From: an uncultured Verrucomicrobia subdivision 3 bacterium
Lineage (GTDB): Bacteria; Verrucomicrobiota; Verrucomicrobiia; Limisphaerales; UBA11358
DNA length: 61,803 nt
Assembly (NCBI GenBank): GCA_903884535.1
Contig: CAISEZ010000070.1
Location: 1-61,803 of the forward strand
Direction of reading: 5' to 3'
Below, piece by piece: positions 54,089-61,803 of this stretch. A program made the position numbers and the translations under genes. The number at the start of each line of letters is the position of its first letter. Position 1 is the first letter of the stretch. Below the pieces are notes generated by a model. The model was given only the letters and a program-made list of their open reading frames with translations, was not told where the DNA came from and made no database searches.

Positions 54089-54153
54089 TTTGTCGTTCAA
54101 TCTAATTCAAAGACGCGAAATGGAAAGTCTTAACCGAAGCGTTGCCACGCCTG

Positions 54154-54843
54154 TTATTTCTTCAACGCCGCGCGCAGAACTTTCAACGTTTCGGGCAGCT
54201 TGTAATGCCGCTTCAAGCCCAAATCGCCGAGCATTCCCGCTGGCACCCGCGCGATGAATTCGGGAAAGCTTCGTTCCACGCGATCGCGCAATAATTTCTG
54301 GCCGGTCTTGGAAGCCCAAAAATCGTCCTCGATTTTGTTGAGCGCGATGCCCGCCTCGTCATTCGTCATGTTCTCGCGCTTGGCCAGCGCCCAGATCATT
54401 TCCGGATCGCCCGGCAACGCCACGGGCAGTGACACGAATTTCAGCGTGATCTCCTCCTCGTCGCTGCCTTCCGGCGCGACCGGGCGCACGGGAATGATTT
54501 TGTGAAACTGCGTTCCATCCGGCAGCGATATATCCACGGCCAGCGCCTTGCCGCTTTCGTCCGGCTCAATCTCCATGTCCACATCGCCGAAACCGGCGAC
54601 GAGTTGCTGCTTCACCTCTTCCAGCGTCTTCGCCTCCAGATCCGGCAGCGGGATGCGTTCGCAGAATTTTTCAAATGAGCTGACTTTGTTTTTGGCCCGC
54701 AACTCGGCTTCAAACGCGGAATAAATTTTTTCGGCGAACGCCGGGTCGGGCGCCACCTTGGGTAAAATTGTGCGCAGCAGATTGAGCAGTTGCGCCTGCT
54801 CGTCCATCTTCGCCTTTGCGGATGATTTCTTTTCTTTGGCCAT
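54154..54843 (-). CDS. Conserved-looking protein of unknown function
   Basis: A 229-residue soluble protein starting MAKEKKSSAKAKMDEQAQLL. The N-terminal third is helical and charged, and the middle has a beta-rich stretch (VDMEIEPDESGKALAVDISLPDG, EEEITLKFVSLPVALPGD). The C-terminal third is helical (DDFWASKTGQKLLRDRVERSFPEFIARVPAGMLGDLGLKRHY). No family is recognised. It starts 3 bp after tex, so it is probably translated from the same mRNA and may relate to RNA metabolism by association only. Confidence 0.75.
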   Translation of the reverse strand: MAKEKKSSAKAKMDEQAQLLNLLRTILPKVAPDPAFAEKIYSAFEAELRAKNKVSSFEKFCERIPLPDLEAKTLEEVKQQLVAGFGDVDMEIEPDESGKALAVDISLPDGTQFHKIIPVRPVAPEGSDEEEITLKFVSLPVALPGDPEMIWALAKRENMTNDEAGIALNKIEDDFWASKTGQKLLRDRVERSFPEFIARVPAGMLGDLGLKRHYKLPETLKVLRAALKK

Positions 54844-54846
54844 AAA

Positions 54847-57129
54847 TTAATTTTTGTTCTTGTTCATCGCGGCGGTGAACCAGTCCACGGGCGCCGGCTT
54901 GGTTGGTGGCATTGGACGATTAAATCCGCCGCCCGTCGGACGCGGCGCGCTCGGCGAAGTCCGTTGACCGCTGGTGCTCGCGCCGATCACCGGCGCGGCC
55001 TTCATCGAAAGCGCGATGCGCTTGCGCGGCAAATCCACTTCGGTCACGGTGACAGTGACTTTCTGCGCGACCTTGACGACTTCCGACGGGTCTTTGATGA
55101 AGCGGTCGGACAACTGGCTGACGTGGACCAAACCGTCCTGATGCACGCCGATGTCCACGAACGCGCCGAACGCCGTGACGTTCGTCACAATGCCGGGCAG
55201 CTTCATGCCGGGCTTCAGGTCTTCCATTTTTTCGACGCCGGATTGGAAGGAAAACACTTCAAACTTCTGGCGCGGGTCGCGGCCAGGCTTCGCCAGCTCG
55301 CTGAGGATGTCGGTCAACGTCGGCAGGCCGACCGTTTCCGTCACGTATTTCGGCAACTGGATTTTCTGGCGCAAACCGGCATCGCGCATCAGGTCTTTCA
55401 CCGAGCAATTCAAATCCTTCGCCATGCGATCCACGAGTTCGTAGCTCTCCGGATGAACGGCGCTGGCATCGAGCGGATTCGCCGCGTCGCGAATGCGCAA
55501 GAAACCGGCCGCCTGTTCGAACGCCTTTTCGCCGAGGCGCGGTACCTTCTTTAATTCCGCGCGCGACTTGAACGGCCCGTTTTCATTGCGGTAATTCACG
55601 ATGTTCGCCGCCAGCGCCGGACCAAGGCCGGAGACGTATGCCATCAACTGTTTGCTCGCGGTGTTGAGTTCCACGCCGACGCCGTTCACACAGCTCACGA
55701 CCACGTCGTCGAGGCTACGTTTGAGCGAGCCTTGTTCCACATCGTGCTGATACTGGCCGACGCCGATGGATTTTGGATCCAGCTTCACGAGTTCCGCCAG
55801 CGGATCCATCAGGCGGCGGCCGATGGAAACCGCACCGCGCACCGTGAGATCTTGCGTCGGAAATTCCTCACGCGCCACATCCGACGCCGAGTAAATCGAA
55901 GCGCCGCTTTCGTTCACCATCACGACCGCGATCGTGGACGGCAGCTTGAGCGCTTTGACGAACGTTTCCGTCTCGCGGCTCGCCGTGCCGTTGCCGATGG
56001 CGATGGCCTCGATCTCGTATTTCTTGATCATGCTCAACAGCGCCATCGCCGCCTCGCGAACTTCTCCGGCGCTGGAAGCGGTCGGATAAATGACGTCGTT
56101 GTGCAGCAATTTCCCCTGACGATCCAGGCAGACGATTTTGCAGCCGGTGCGGAAGCCGGGATCAATGGCCAGAACATTTTTGCTGCCGAGCGGCGAGGCG
56201 AGCAGGAGCTCGCGCAAATTGTCGGCAAACACGCGGATGGCTTCGGTGTCGGCACGCTTCTTGGTTTCCATGCGCAGCTCGACTTCAATCGCCGAGCCGA
56301 GCAGCCGCTTGTAGCTGTCCTGCACCGCGAGCCGCACCTGGTCTGCCGCCGGCCCTCTGCCGGTGACAAAGAGCGGTTCGAGTATAGGCAGCACGGATTC
56401 TTCCGGCGGCGAGATGCGCAGCATCAGAAAACCCTCGGTTTCGCCGCGCCGAATGGCCAGCATCCGGTGGCTGGGAATTTTCCCAACCGGTTCGTTCCAG
56501 TCGAAATAATCCTTGAACTTCGCGCCGGCCTCCAGCTGGTCGGACATGACTTTTGATTTCACCACGCCTTCGCTCCAAAAAAGATCGCGCAATTTTGCAC
56601 GGGCCACCGCATCGTCATTCACGCGTTCGGCGATGATATCGCGCGCGCCGGCCAACGCCGCCGCGACATCGGCCACGCCTTTTTCTGTGCTGACATATTT
56701 TACGGCTTCGGCCAGCGGATCGGCAGTGGATTGCTGTTGAAACAAAAGGTCGGCGAGCGGCTCCAGCCCCTGCTCTTTCGCGATGGTCGCCCGCGTGCGG
56801 CGCTTCGGGCGATACGGCAGATAAATATCTTCGAGCTGCGTTACGGAATGAGCCTGGTTCACCGCCGCCTTGAGTTCGTCAGAAAGCAGATTGCGTTCAG
56901 CCAGCGACTTGATGATCGCCTCGCGCCGATTATCCAAATCGGCCAAACCGATTAGCCGCTCGCGAATGTTCAGCACCGCGACTTCGTCGAGCGAGCCGGT
57001 GGCTTCTTTGCGGTAACGCGCTATGAAAGGCACGGTGGCACCTTCGGCAAACAGTTTGGCGGTGGCGAGCACCTGCCGCGGCTGAACCTTGAGTTCGCCG
57101 GCGATTTTAAGAATATGAGCTTCGTTCAT
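54847..57129 (-). CDS. tex: Tex-type RNA-binding transcription accessory protein
   Basis: Tex is a nucleic-acid-binding protein related to eukaryotic Spt6. The 760-residue protein has the N-terminal helical domain (VPFIARYRKEATGSLDEVAVL), a YqgF/RNaseH-like domain (VLAIDPGFRTGCKIVCLDRQGK), HhH repeats (NIVNYRNENGPFKSRAELKKVPRLGEKAFEQAAGFLRI) and a C-terminal S1 domain (GIVTNVTAFGAFVDIGVHQDGLVHVSQLSD). A Ser/Pro-rich tail ends KNKN. It is cytoplasmic and associated with ribosomes or RNA polymerase. The ATG has no clear ribosome site. Confidence 0.96.
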   Translation of the reverse strand: MNEAHILKIAGELKVQPRQVLATAKLFAEGATVPFIARYRKEATGSLDEVAVLNIRERLIGLADLDNRREAIIKSLAERNLLSDELKAAVNQAHSVTQLEDIYLPYRPKRRTRATIAKEQGLEPLADLLFQQQSTADPLAEAVKYVSTEKGVADVAAALAGARDIIAERVNDDAVARAKLRDLFWSEGVVKSKVMSDQLEAGAKFKDYFDWNEPVGKIPSHRMLAIRRGETEGFLMLRISPPEESVLPILEPLFVTGRGPAADQVRLAVQDSYKRLLGSAIEVELRMETKKRADTEAIRVFADNLRELLLASPLGSKNVLAIDPGFRTGCKIVCLDRQGKLLHNDVIYPTASSAGEVREAAMALLSMIKKYEIEAIAIGNGTASRETETFVKALKLPSTIAVVMVNESGASIYSASDVAREEFPTQDLTVRGAVSIGRRLMDPLAELVKLDPKSIGVGQYQHDVEQGSLKRSLDDVVVSCVNGVGVELNTASKQLMAYVSGLGPALAANIVNYRNENGPFKSRAELKKVPRLGEKAFEQAAGFLRIRDAANPLDASAVHPESYELVDRMAKDLNCSVKDLMRDAGLRQKIQLPKYVTETVGLPTLTDILSELAKPGRDPRQKFEVFSFQSGVEKMEDLKPGMKLPGIVTNVTAFGAFVDIGVHQDGLVHVSQLSDRFIKDPSEVVKVAQKVTVTVTEVDLPRKRIALSMKAAPVIGASTSGQRTSPSAPRPTGGGFNRPMPPTKPAPVDWFTAAMNKNKN

Positions 57130-57223
57130 TTGGAAACGGTCGGATGGTGTAACGAAGTCGCGACGCCGTGTAAAACGGAAACGTGAATATTATTTTCAAT
57201 TCGCCACGACTCAACGGAAATGT

Positions 57224-58303
57224 TCAGGCGAGAACCTGCTCAATCAGATCGCTGGGCACCTTCTGGCCCCAGCAAACCTTGCCAATTTTCTCGGCGAGCA
57301 CGAATTTGATTTCGCCACCGCTGACCTTTTTATCGAGCTTCATCGCGGCGAACAGTTTTTTGCGCTGGGCGGCATTTAATTTAATCTTCACAGGCAGGCC
57401 CGCCTGGGCGAAAAGTTTTTCAATCCGCTCGGCGTCGCCCGAGAGCAGACCGAGAAGCTTGTGCGACAACTTGGCCGCTGCGACTTGGCCGATCGAAATC
57501 GCCTCGCCGTGCAAATATTTTCCATAGCCGGAACTGTTTTCAATCGCGTGACCGATGGTGTGACCAAAATTCAAAATGGCGCGTAGGCCGCCTTCCGTTT
57601 CGTCCTGGCCGACCACGTCTGCCTTGATTTCGCAGCAGCGGGCGATGACGGCGGCGAGCGTCTCGGCCTCGCGCTTGAGCAGCTTGGGCAGATTACGTTC
57701 GAGCTGCGCGAAAAGAATAGCATCGTAAATAATTCCGTATTTGAAGACCTCGGCGAGGCCGGAAATGAATTCGCGCTTCGGCAAAGTTTTCAGCGCGTCC
57801 AGATCGCAGAGCACCATCTGCGGCTGGTAAAATGCGCCGACCAGATTTTTGCCGGCCTTGAGATTCACGCCGGTCTTGCCGCCGACGGAACTGTCCACCT
57901 GCGCAAGCAACGTTGTCGGCACTTGCACAAACGGGATGCCGCGCAGATAGGTCGCCGCCACAAAGCCTGCGAGGTCGCCTACCACGCCGCCGCCCAGCGC
58001 CACGATGAAGGATTTCCGTTCCAGCCGGTGCGCGGCCAACTGGTCGTAACATTTTTCAACGACGGCCATGCACTTGGATTTTTCACCGGCGGGCACGGTG
58101 ATCAGCACCGGTTGAAAGCCCGATGCCGCCATTGATTTCAGCGCGGCCTTGGCGAATTTTTTACCGACGTTGGAATCGGTAATGACCGCGCAGCGCTGGC
58201 CGAGTTGAAGCTGCGCGCACTCCGCGCCAAGCCGTGGCAACAAGCCGCCACCAACTTTGATGGCGTAGCTGCGGTTGCCGAGGGGAACTTGAACATTGCG
58301 CAT
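57224..58303 (-). CDS. aroB: 3-dehydroquinate synthase
   Basis: AroB converts DAHP to 3-dehydroquinate, the second step of the shikimate pathway, using NAD and a divalent metal. The 359-residue protein has IVALGGGVVGDLAGFVAATYLRGI (NAD-binding), QVPTTLLAQVDSSVGGKTGVN, KNLVGAFYQPQMVLCDLDAL and the metal-binding segments ELA-type GLAEVFKYG, LNFGHTIGHAIE and YLHGEAISIG. ATG at 58303 is supported by a promoter ending 6 bp upstream; a TTG two codons earlier is the alternative. It is cytoplasmic. Confidence 0.95.
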   Translation of the reverse strand: MRNVQVPLGNRSYAIKVGGGLLPRLGAECAQLQLGQRCAVITDSNVGKKFAKAALKSMAASGFQPVLITVPAGEKSKCMAVVEKCYDQLAAHRLERKSFIVALGGGVVGDLAGFVAATYLRGIPFVQVPTTLLAQVDSSVGGKTGVNLKAGKNLVGAFYQPQMVLCDLDALKTLPKREFISGLAEVFKYGIIYDAILFAQLERNLPKLLKREAETLAAVIARCCEIKADVVGQDETEGGLRAILNFGHTIGHAIENSSGYGKYLHGEAISIGQVAAAKLSHKLLGLLSGDAERIEKLFAQAGLPVKIKLNAAQRKKLFAAMKLDKKVSGGEIKFVLAEKIGKVCWGQKVPSDLIEQVLA

Positions 58304-58337
58304 GGCCAAAGGATAAACAGCCGCGAGCGCGTGTCAA
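58304..58337 (-). promoter_or_regulatory. Promoter abutting aroB
   Basis: Read on the minus strand, a perfect -35 TTGACA (58337-58332), a 16-bp spacer and TATCCT (58315-58310) are followed by 6 bp and the aroB ATG at 58303. No ribosome site is present. This predicts a leaderless aroB mRNA. Confidence 0.6.
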
Positions 58338-58416
58338 AAATTGAAATTCTCCGGTGGTTGAATCTGCACCGGCAGACTGGCGACGCGGCGGCAACCAATG
58401 CGTCCGAAATGAACCA

Positions 58417-59277
58417 TCACTTGCCCGGCGACCAGTTGGTATTTTCCAGCAATTCGATGCCCGGTTTGGTGAAGGCGATGCGCCGGGTCTTGTAAAGTTT
58501 GCCCAGCGCCTGCTTGAAGGCTTTTTTGCTGACGCCGAATTTCTGCCGGATGGCGACGGGCGTGCTGTCATCGTCAAAGGCCAGCTTCCCGCCGCTGGCT
58601 TGCAGCATCTCAACGATCTGATTCGTGAGCGGCGCGACGCGTCGGTAGCCCGAAGCGTCCAGCGCCAGATCAATTTTTCCGCCGGAACGAACCGTGCGGA
58701 CAAAGCCCTTGGTCTTCAATCCGATTTCCAGCGGCGTGGCGAGATCGCTTTTGTAAAGCAGGCCGCGATGGGCATTATCCACGATGGCGTTGTAGCCCAG
58801 CGGTGATCGGCCGATGACCAGAATGTTCACCGGCTGACCGTCGCGATACGCCGGTGTCTCGCGGTTGAGATGCCGGTTCACCCGCATGGTGGCGAGAATG
58901 CGCTTGCTCGTCACGTCGAGGCAGACATAGACGATGACTTTGTCGCCGACGCGCACGGGAAATTCCTGTTCGCGGAACGGCAGCAGCAAATCTTTCGAGA
59001 GCCCCCAATCCAAAAACGCGCCGATGTTTTCGTGAATGCTGATGACCTTCATCAACGCAAATTCGCCGACCATCGCATTGGGCGTCTCGGTGGTGGCGAC
59101 GAGGCGATCCTCGGAATCGCGATAGACAAACACATCGAGCCTGTCCTTCGGTTTGAGATCTTTCGGGATGTAGCGGCCGGGCAAAAGGATTTCGCCCAGC
59201 TCGCCTCCGTCCAAATACAGGCCGGGCTGCGAGGCGCGGACGACGGAAAGAGTGTTGCGTTTGCCGATGATTGCCAT
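58417..59277 (-). CDS. CvfB/YitL-like S1 RNA-binding protein
   Basis: A 286-residue protein with tandem S1-like OB domains and a C-terminal winged-helix region, as in CvfB/YitL, a regulator of virulence-factor expression in Firmicutes that binds RNA. Visible blocks are GKRNTLSVVRASQPGLYLDGGELGEILLPGRY, VFVYRDSEDRLVATTETP, IGAFLDWGLSKDLLLPFREQ and the end FGVSKKAFKQALGKLYKTRRIAFTKPGIELL. ATG at 59277 matches the family start; the frame is open to 59334, overlapping trmO by 4 bp. It is cytoplasmic. Confidence 0.88.
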   Translation of the reverse strand: MAIIGKRNTLSVVRASQPGLYLDGGELGEILLPGRYIPKDLKPKDRLDVFVYRDSEDRLVATTETPNAMVGEFALMKVISIHENIGAFLDWGLSKDLLLPFREQEFPVRVGDKVIVYVCLDVTSKRILATMRVNRHLNRETPAYRDGQPVNILVIGRSPLGYNAIVDNAHRGLLYKSDLATPLEIGLKTKGFVRTVRSGGKIDLALDASGYRRVAPLTNQIVEMLQASGGKLAFDDDSTPVAIRQKFGVSKKAFKQALGKLYKTRRIAFTKPGIELLENTNWSPGK

Positions 59278-59330
59278 GCGGACACAGCATAACCGGAACA
59301 ATGTGGTTTGAACAGGAAGGATCGGCTGAC

Positions 59331-60149
59331 TCAACCGCCGCTCCAGCGCGCCTGCGGCCAGAGTTTCAGAAACGCCAGTTGCGCCTCGCGATCCGGCAAA
59401 TCTTCGAGCGTGAGATTGTTTAGGAACCGCGGCGGATAACCGGTCTCAAACGTGACCACATTCACCATTTTTTCCGACACGGTGAACACCGCGCGCCACG
59501 CGCCGCAGCCGATGACGAATTGGTCGTCGCCGCGGCGCCGAATGCGGCGGGTGCGGTGCGGTGTGGGATCGCGCGACAGCAATTCAAACAGGCGTTGGCA
59601 AAAATCAATCTGCCAATGGGCGCGCAGCCATTCCGCTTGCGTCTCCGCAAGCGGCGAGAGGCACACGGAAAATTGCGGTGGCGCGGTGAGCGACGAGGCG
59701 ACTTCCTCCGTCCAGCCGCCGACAGCCTCGGGGAACGCGTCGTAGGCCGCGATGTAAGGCTTGATGTCAAAAATCGGCGTGCCGTCCACCAGATCGCACG
59801 CGCCGATGATGAGCTTGCGTCCGGTGACGTTGATCAGTTGCACCGGCGTCAACCCAAGCGGATTCGGCCGGTGCGGCGAGCGCGTGGCGAACACCCCGCG
59901 CCGCTTGGCCGGCCCGCGCGGCGGCAGCACCAGCGGCCGCCAGGTTTTGTTGCGGTGAAACCAGGAGAGCAGCCAGATGCGCGAAAACCCGGCGAGATCC
60001 TGCAAGGCTTTTTCGTAGTCGCAGTCCGGCAGCAGTTCCAAAACATTCTGCTCTGCCGCCTGCTCGGCTGGCTGATGCAGCGCGTGAAACTTCATCGGCT
60101 TGGACGTGCGGATGAAGCCGATCGGCGACAATGTCAGCGTGGAGGACAA
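59331..60149 (-). CDS. trmO: tRNA (N6-threonylcarbamoyladenosine37-N6)-methyltransferase
   Basis: TrmO methylates t6A37 of tRNA-Thr using SAM. The 272-residue protein has the TsaA/TrmO signatures: LSPIGFIRTSK at the start, QDLAGFSRIWLLSWFHRN, GVFATRSPHRPNPLGLTPVQLINV and DLVDGTPIFDIKPYIAAYDAF. The C-terminal domain (FVIGCGAWRAVFTVSEKMVNVV) is typical. It uses a TTG start at 60149, with a TAATAT box 5 bp upstream. The CvfB-like gene follows on the same strand. Confidence 0.93.
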   Translation of the reverse strand: MSSTLTLSPIGFIRTSKPMKFHALHQPAEQAAEQNVLELLPDCDYEKALQDLAGFSRIWLLSWFHRNKTWRPLVLPPRGPAKRRGVFATRSPHRPNPLGLTPVQLINVTGRKLIIGACDLVDGTPIFDIKPYIAAYDAFPEAVGGWTEEVASSLTAPPQFSVCLSPLAETQAEWLRAHWQIDFCQRLFELLSRDPTPHRTRRIRRRGDDQFVIGCGAWRAVFTVSEKMVNVVTFETGYPPRFLNNLTLEDLPDREAQLAFLKLWPQARWSGG

Positions 60150-60343
60150 GTTTTATATTAGTTGGCGTGAAACCGTTTCGACTTGGCGCAGGTTAAACGA
60201 TGTCTGGCAATGGCGCGAAATTTTTCTGCAAATAAACGACTGTATGATTGAAATGAATTCTTGGCTCCAAATCGTCGCTTGCTTTTTGGGGCAAACCGCT
60301 CAAATCTCGATATGGGTTGTCAGAATATTGGTGGACTTAAACC

Positions 60344-61687
60344 GTGAAACTGCGCTTCATTTTGGTTGTTCTTATTTTGGGAACGCTTGGCGTTTTGATG
60401 CTTTGCCCACGCCAGCCGCGCTACCACGGGCGAACGCTCACCTACTGGCTGCAACAATCCTTTGCGGCGGCGGGAAACGAGACTCAACGAATTGAGGAAG
60501 CCCAAAGTGCCATTCGCGCGATTGGAGCGAAAAAGGCATTGCCGACATTGTTGAGTCTGGTTAAAGCCAAGGACGACCCGGTCAGTTTATGGCTCATAGA
60601 AAGAACTCAAAAATACCGAAAGCGATTTCTCAGTTGGCGAACTTCCGAACAGTATTCCTTGGGCGACATGGAAAAGACCGAGTGGCATTCGGCCATAGAC
60701 TTTCAATGGTATGGCGAGCGGGGCTTTGAAGCGCTGGGAACCAATGCCGCCCCGGCGGCCGAAGAATTGGGAAAGCTGCTGGATCAAGGTGATCGCCTTC
60801 ACTTGCTCATCATTTCGCGTTGCCTTGAAGCCGTTGGCAAACCGGCTGAGCCGGTCGTTTGTCAGGCGCTGACCAACCAGAGCGCGGCGGTCAGACAATG
60901 GGCGATTGGTCAAGCGGCGTCGGTCACCGACGACGTTGGCGTTTATCTCGCGCGGATCAAACCGCGTCTGCAAGATTCATCCAGTGCTGTCCGCATCACC
61001 ACCGTGGAAGCCATCGGCTATCAAACCTCCGCGCCTGAACTGGCGGTTCCGTTGTTGCTGGATGCTTTGAAAGATGAACCGGTCAGCGCCCATGCCGCCA
61101 GTGCGCTGGCCAATTTTGGAACGAACGCTTTGGTGGCTGTTCCGCCATTGACCAACTTGGTTGAAAGTAAAAATGAAAGCGCGGCCAGCGCGGCATTGCG
61201 AACTTTGATTCTTATCGCTCCTCAAAGATCGTTGCCTCTTTTCACCAATTTTTTCGCACATGAAAAACCGGGGATTACTGACACCTTGCGCGCCTTGGCC
61301 GGGGTGATGCCCGACGAGGCACTGCCGATTATTTTGCATCGTTTGCAATCGCCTGACCCTGGAACCCAAAGCGCTGCATTTGGGTTGCTGCGCCATTATC
61401 CGGCGATGCCACAAGTTGATTCCGCGATGCAGGCCATCGCCTTGGATTCCAGCTCCGAACTTGCTCCCGCCGCAAAAGATTACCTGACCGATGAATACGA
61501 GACCAACCACCCGGACGCATTTTTGTTTCCCGACGAGCCAAGCTACGCCGGCAAGCGCCTGGGCGAATGGCTCGTCATGCGCACCGAAAGCGGCGACCAA
61601 ATGACGGACGCCGCGACCAACGCAATTATTCAAATGGGCACGAATGCGTTCACCGCCTTGTTTAACAGTCTGTTGAACTACGGGTGA
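60344..61687 (+). CDS. HEAT-repeat protein with N-terminal membrane segment
   Basis: A 447-residue protein that begins with one hydrophobic helix (LRFILVVLILGTLGVLML), then YHGRTLTYWLQQ, and about seven HEAT/Armadillo-like helical repeats (AVRITTVEAIGYQTSAPELAVPLLLDALKDEP is one). It is probably anchored at the inner membrane with the repeats in the periplasm. Such repeats mediate protein-protein contacts. The GTG start has a ribosome-site-like GGTGGA 7-12 bp upstream. No family function is recognised; similar proteins are numerous in verrucomicrobial genomes. Confidence 0.8.
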   Translation: MKLRFILVVLILGTLGVLMLCPRQPRYHGRTLTYWLQQSFAAAGNETQRIEEAQSAIRAIGAKKALPTLLSLVKAKDDPVSLWLIERTQKYRKRFLSWRTSEQYSLGDMEKTEWHSAIDFQWYGERGFEALGTNAAPAAEELGKLLDQGDRLHLLIISRCLEAVGKPAEPVVCQALTNQSAAVRQWAIGQAASVTDDVGVYLARIKPRLQDSSSAVRITTVEAIGYQTSAPELAVPLLLDALKDEPVSAHAASALANFGTNALVAVPPLTNLVESKNESAASAALRTLILIAPQRSLPLFTNFFAHEKPGITDTLRALAGVMPDEALPIILHRLQSPDPGTQSAAFGLLRHYPAMPQVDSAMQAIALDSSSELAPAAKDYLTDEYETNHPDAFLFPDEPSYAGKRLGEWLVMRTESGDQMTDAATNAIIQMGTNAFTALFNSLLNYG

Positions 61688-61803
61688 ATTTTCGGACCTG
61701 CAATTTTTATGGGTGAAATTTTCAGAAATCGGCGTGGGAACAGCAGTAACGTTTGTCCCAACCGAGGCCGAAATCCGACCGCTGGGCTGACGGAAAGTTG
61801 CGC
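61688..61803 (+). other. Right edge, no supported gene
   Basis: An ATG at 61710 opens a frame of 31 codons to the end of the window, but it is rich in Arg, Asn and Cys and has no ribosome site. I see no recognisable start of a gene. Confidence 0.3.

Noticed and set aside
60100..60495. 131-codon plus-strand frame overlapping the HEAT-protein start
   Set aside because: No ribosome site or domain is seen. It overlaps the better-supported HEAT gene and the trmO start region.

Overview
The window is high-GC, gene-dense bacterial DNA that most resembles a verrucomicrobium, probably of the Pedosphaera/Limisphaerales type (subdivision 3). This is an inference from gene content: prepilin-like proteins with an H-X9-DG C-terminus, large secreted Ig-like/RCC1 proteins, a PEP-CTERM-type anchor, a HEAT-repeat protein, an HEIxEVLG zincin-like protein and many membrane glycosyltransferases. 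No rRNA, tRNA, CRISPR array, transposase or phage gene was seen. Many genes lack a Shine-Dalgarno sequence.

Layout. 1-2212: the end of an unidentified gene, quinolinate synthase (nadA), a four-hairpin repeat and a secreted lipase-like hydrolase. 2266-4629: a P1B-4 type metal ATPase. 4871-14759 (minus strand): a pectin/rhamnogalacturonan locus, made of a hexuronate-type MFS transporter, a CE12-CE8 fusion esterase, a CE12 acetylesterase, a GH28 polygalacturonase and a roughly 1535-residue modular pectinesterase. 14834-23489: a secreted zincin-like protein, a PP2C phosphatase with a membrane segment and TPR-like tail, and a damaged giant Ig/PPC/RCC1 gene joined out of frame to the phosphatase gene. 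23563-34556: serS, glgA, a pseudopilin, an SDR, lepB, lepA, a secreted GH13 enzyme, PPK2 and a possible small membrane protein. 34644-43249: a PAP2 phosphatase, a GT39 transferase, a GAF protein, a zinc peptidase, an RpoD-type sigma factor, apt, a PAP2-GT39 fusion and an OGG-type glycosylase carrying the second copy of the four-hairpin repeat in frame. 43374-52797: a PEP-CTERM beta-propeller-like protein, comB with a heptanucleotide repeat, a 36-residue basic protein, a SecD-like lipoprotein, an M23 peptidase, an H-X9-DG prepilin, rlmN, hisH, a lipoprotein, superoxide dismutase and a polytopic membrane protein. 52874-61687: panD, pabA/trpG, an unknown protein, tex, aroB, a CvfB-like S1 protein, trmO and a HEAT-repeat protein.

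How the genes work together. The pectin locus is the clearest pathway. CE12 and CE8 activities would remove acetyl and methyl groups from pectin, GH28 would cut the exposed polygalacturonate, and the MFS carrier would import galacturonate-type sugars. The rest is mainly housekeeping (translation, cofactors, secretion) mixed with envelope glycosylation genes.

The observations most worth a second look are: (i) a modular palindromic element present twice, once translated inside a DNA-repair enzyme; (ii) a recurring promoter layout that puts the -10 box 6-7 bp before the start codon and so implies leaderless mRNAs; (iii) an out-of-frame gene junction plus a 5-bp tandem duplication that break a giant surface protein; and (iv) a 7-bp repeat tract inside comB.
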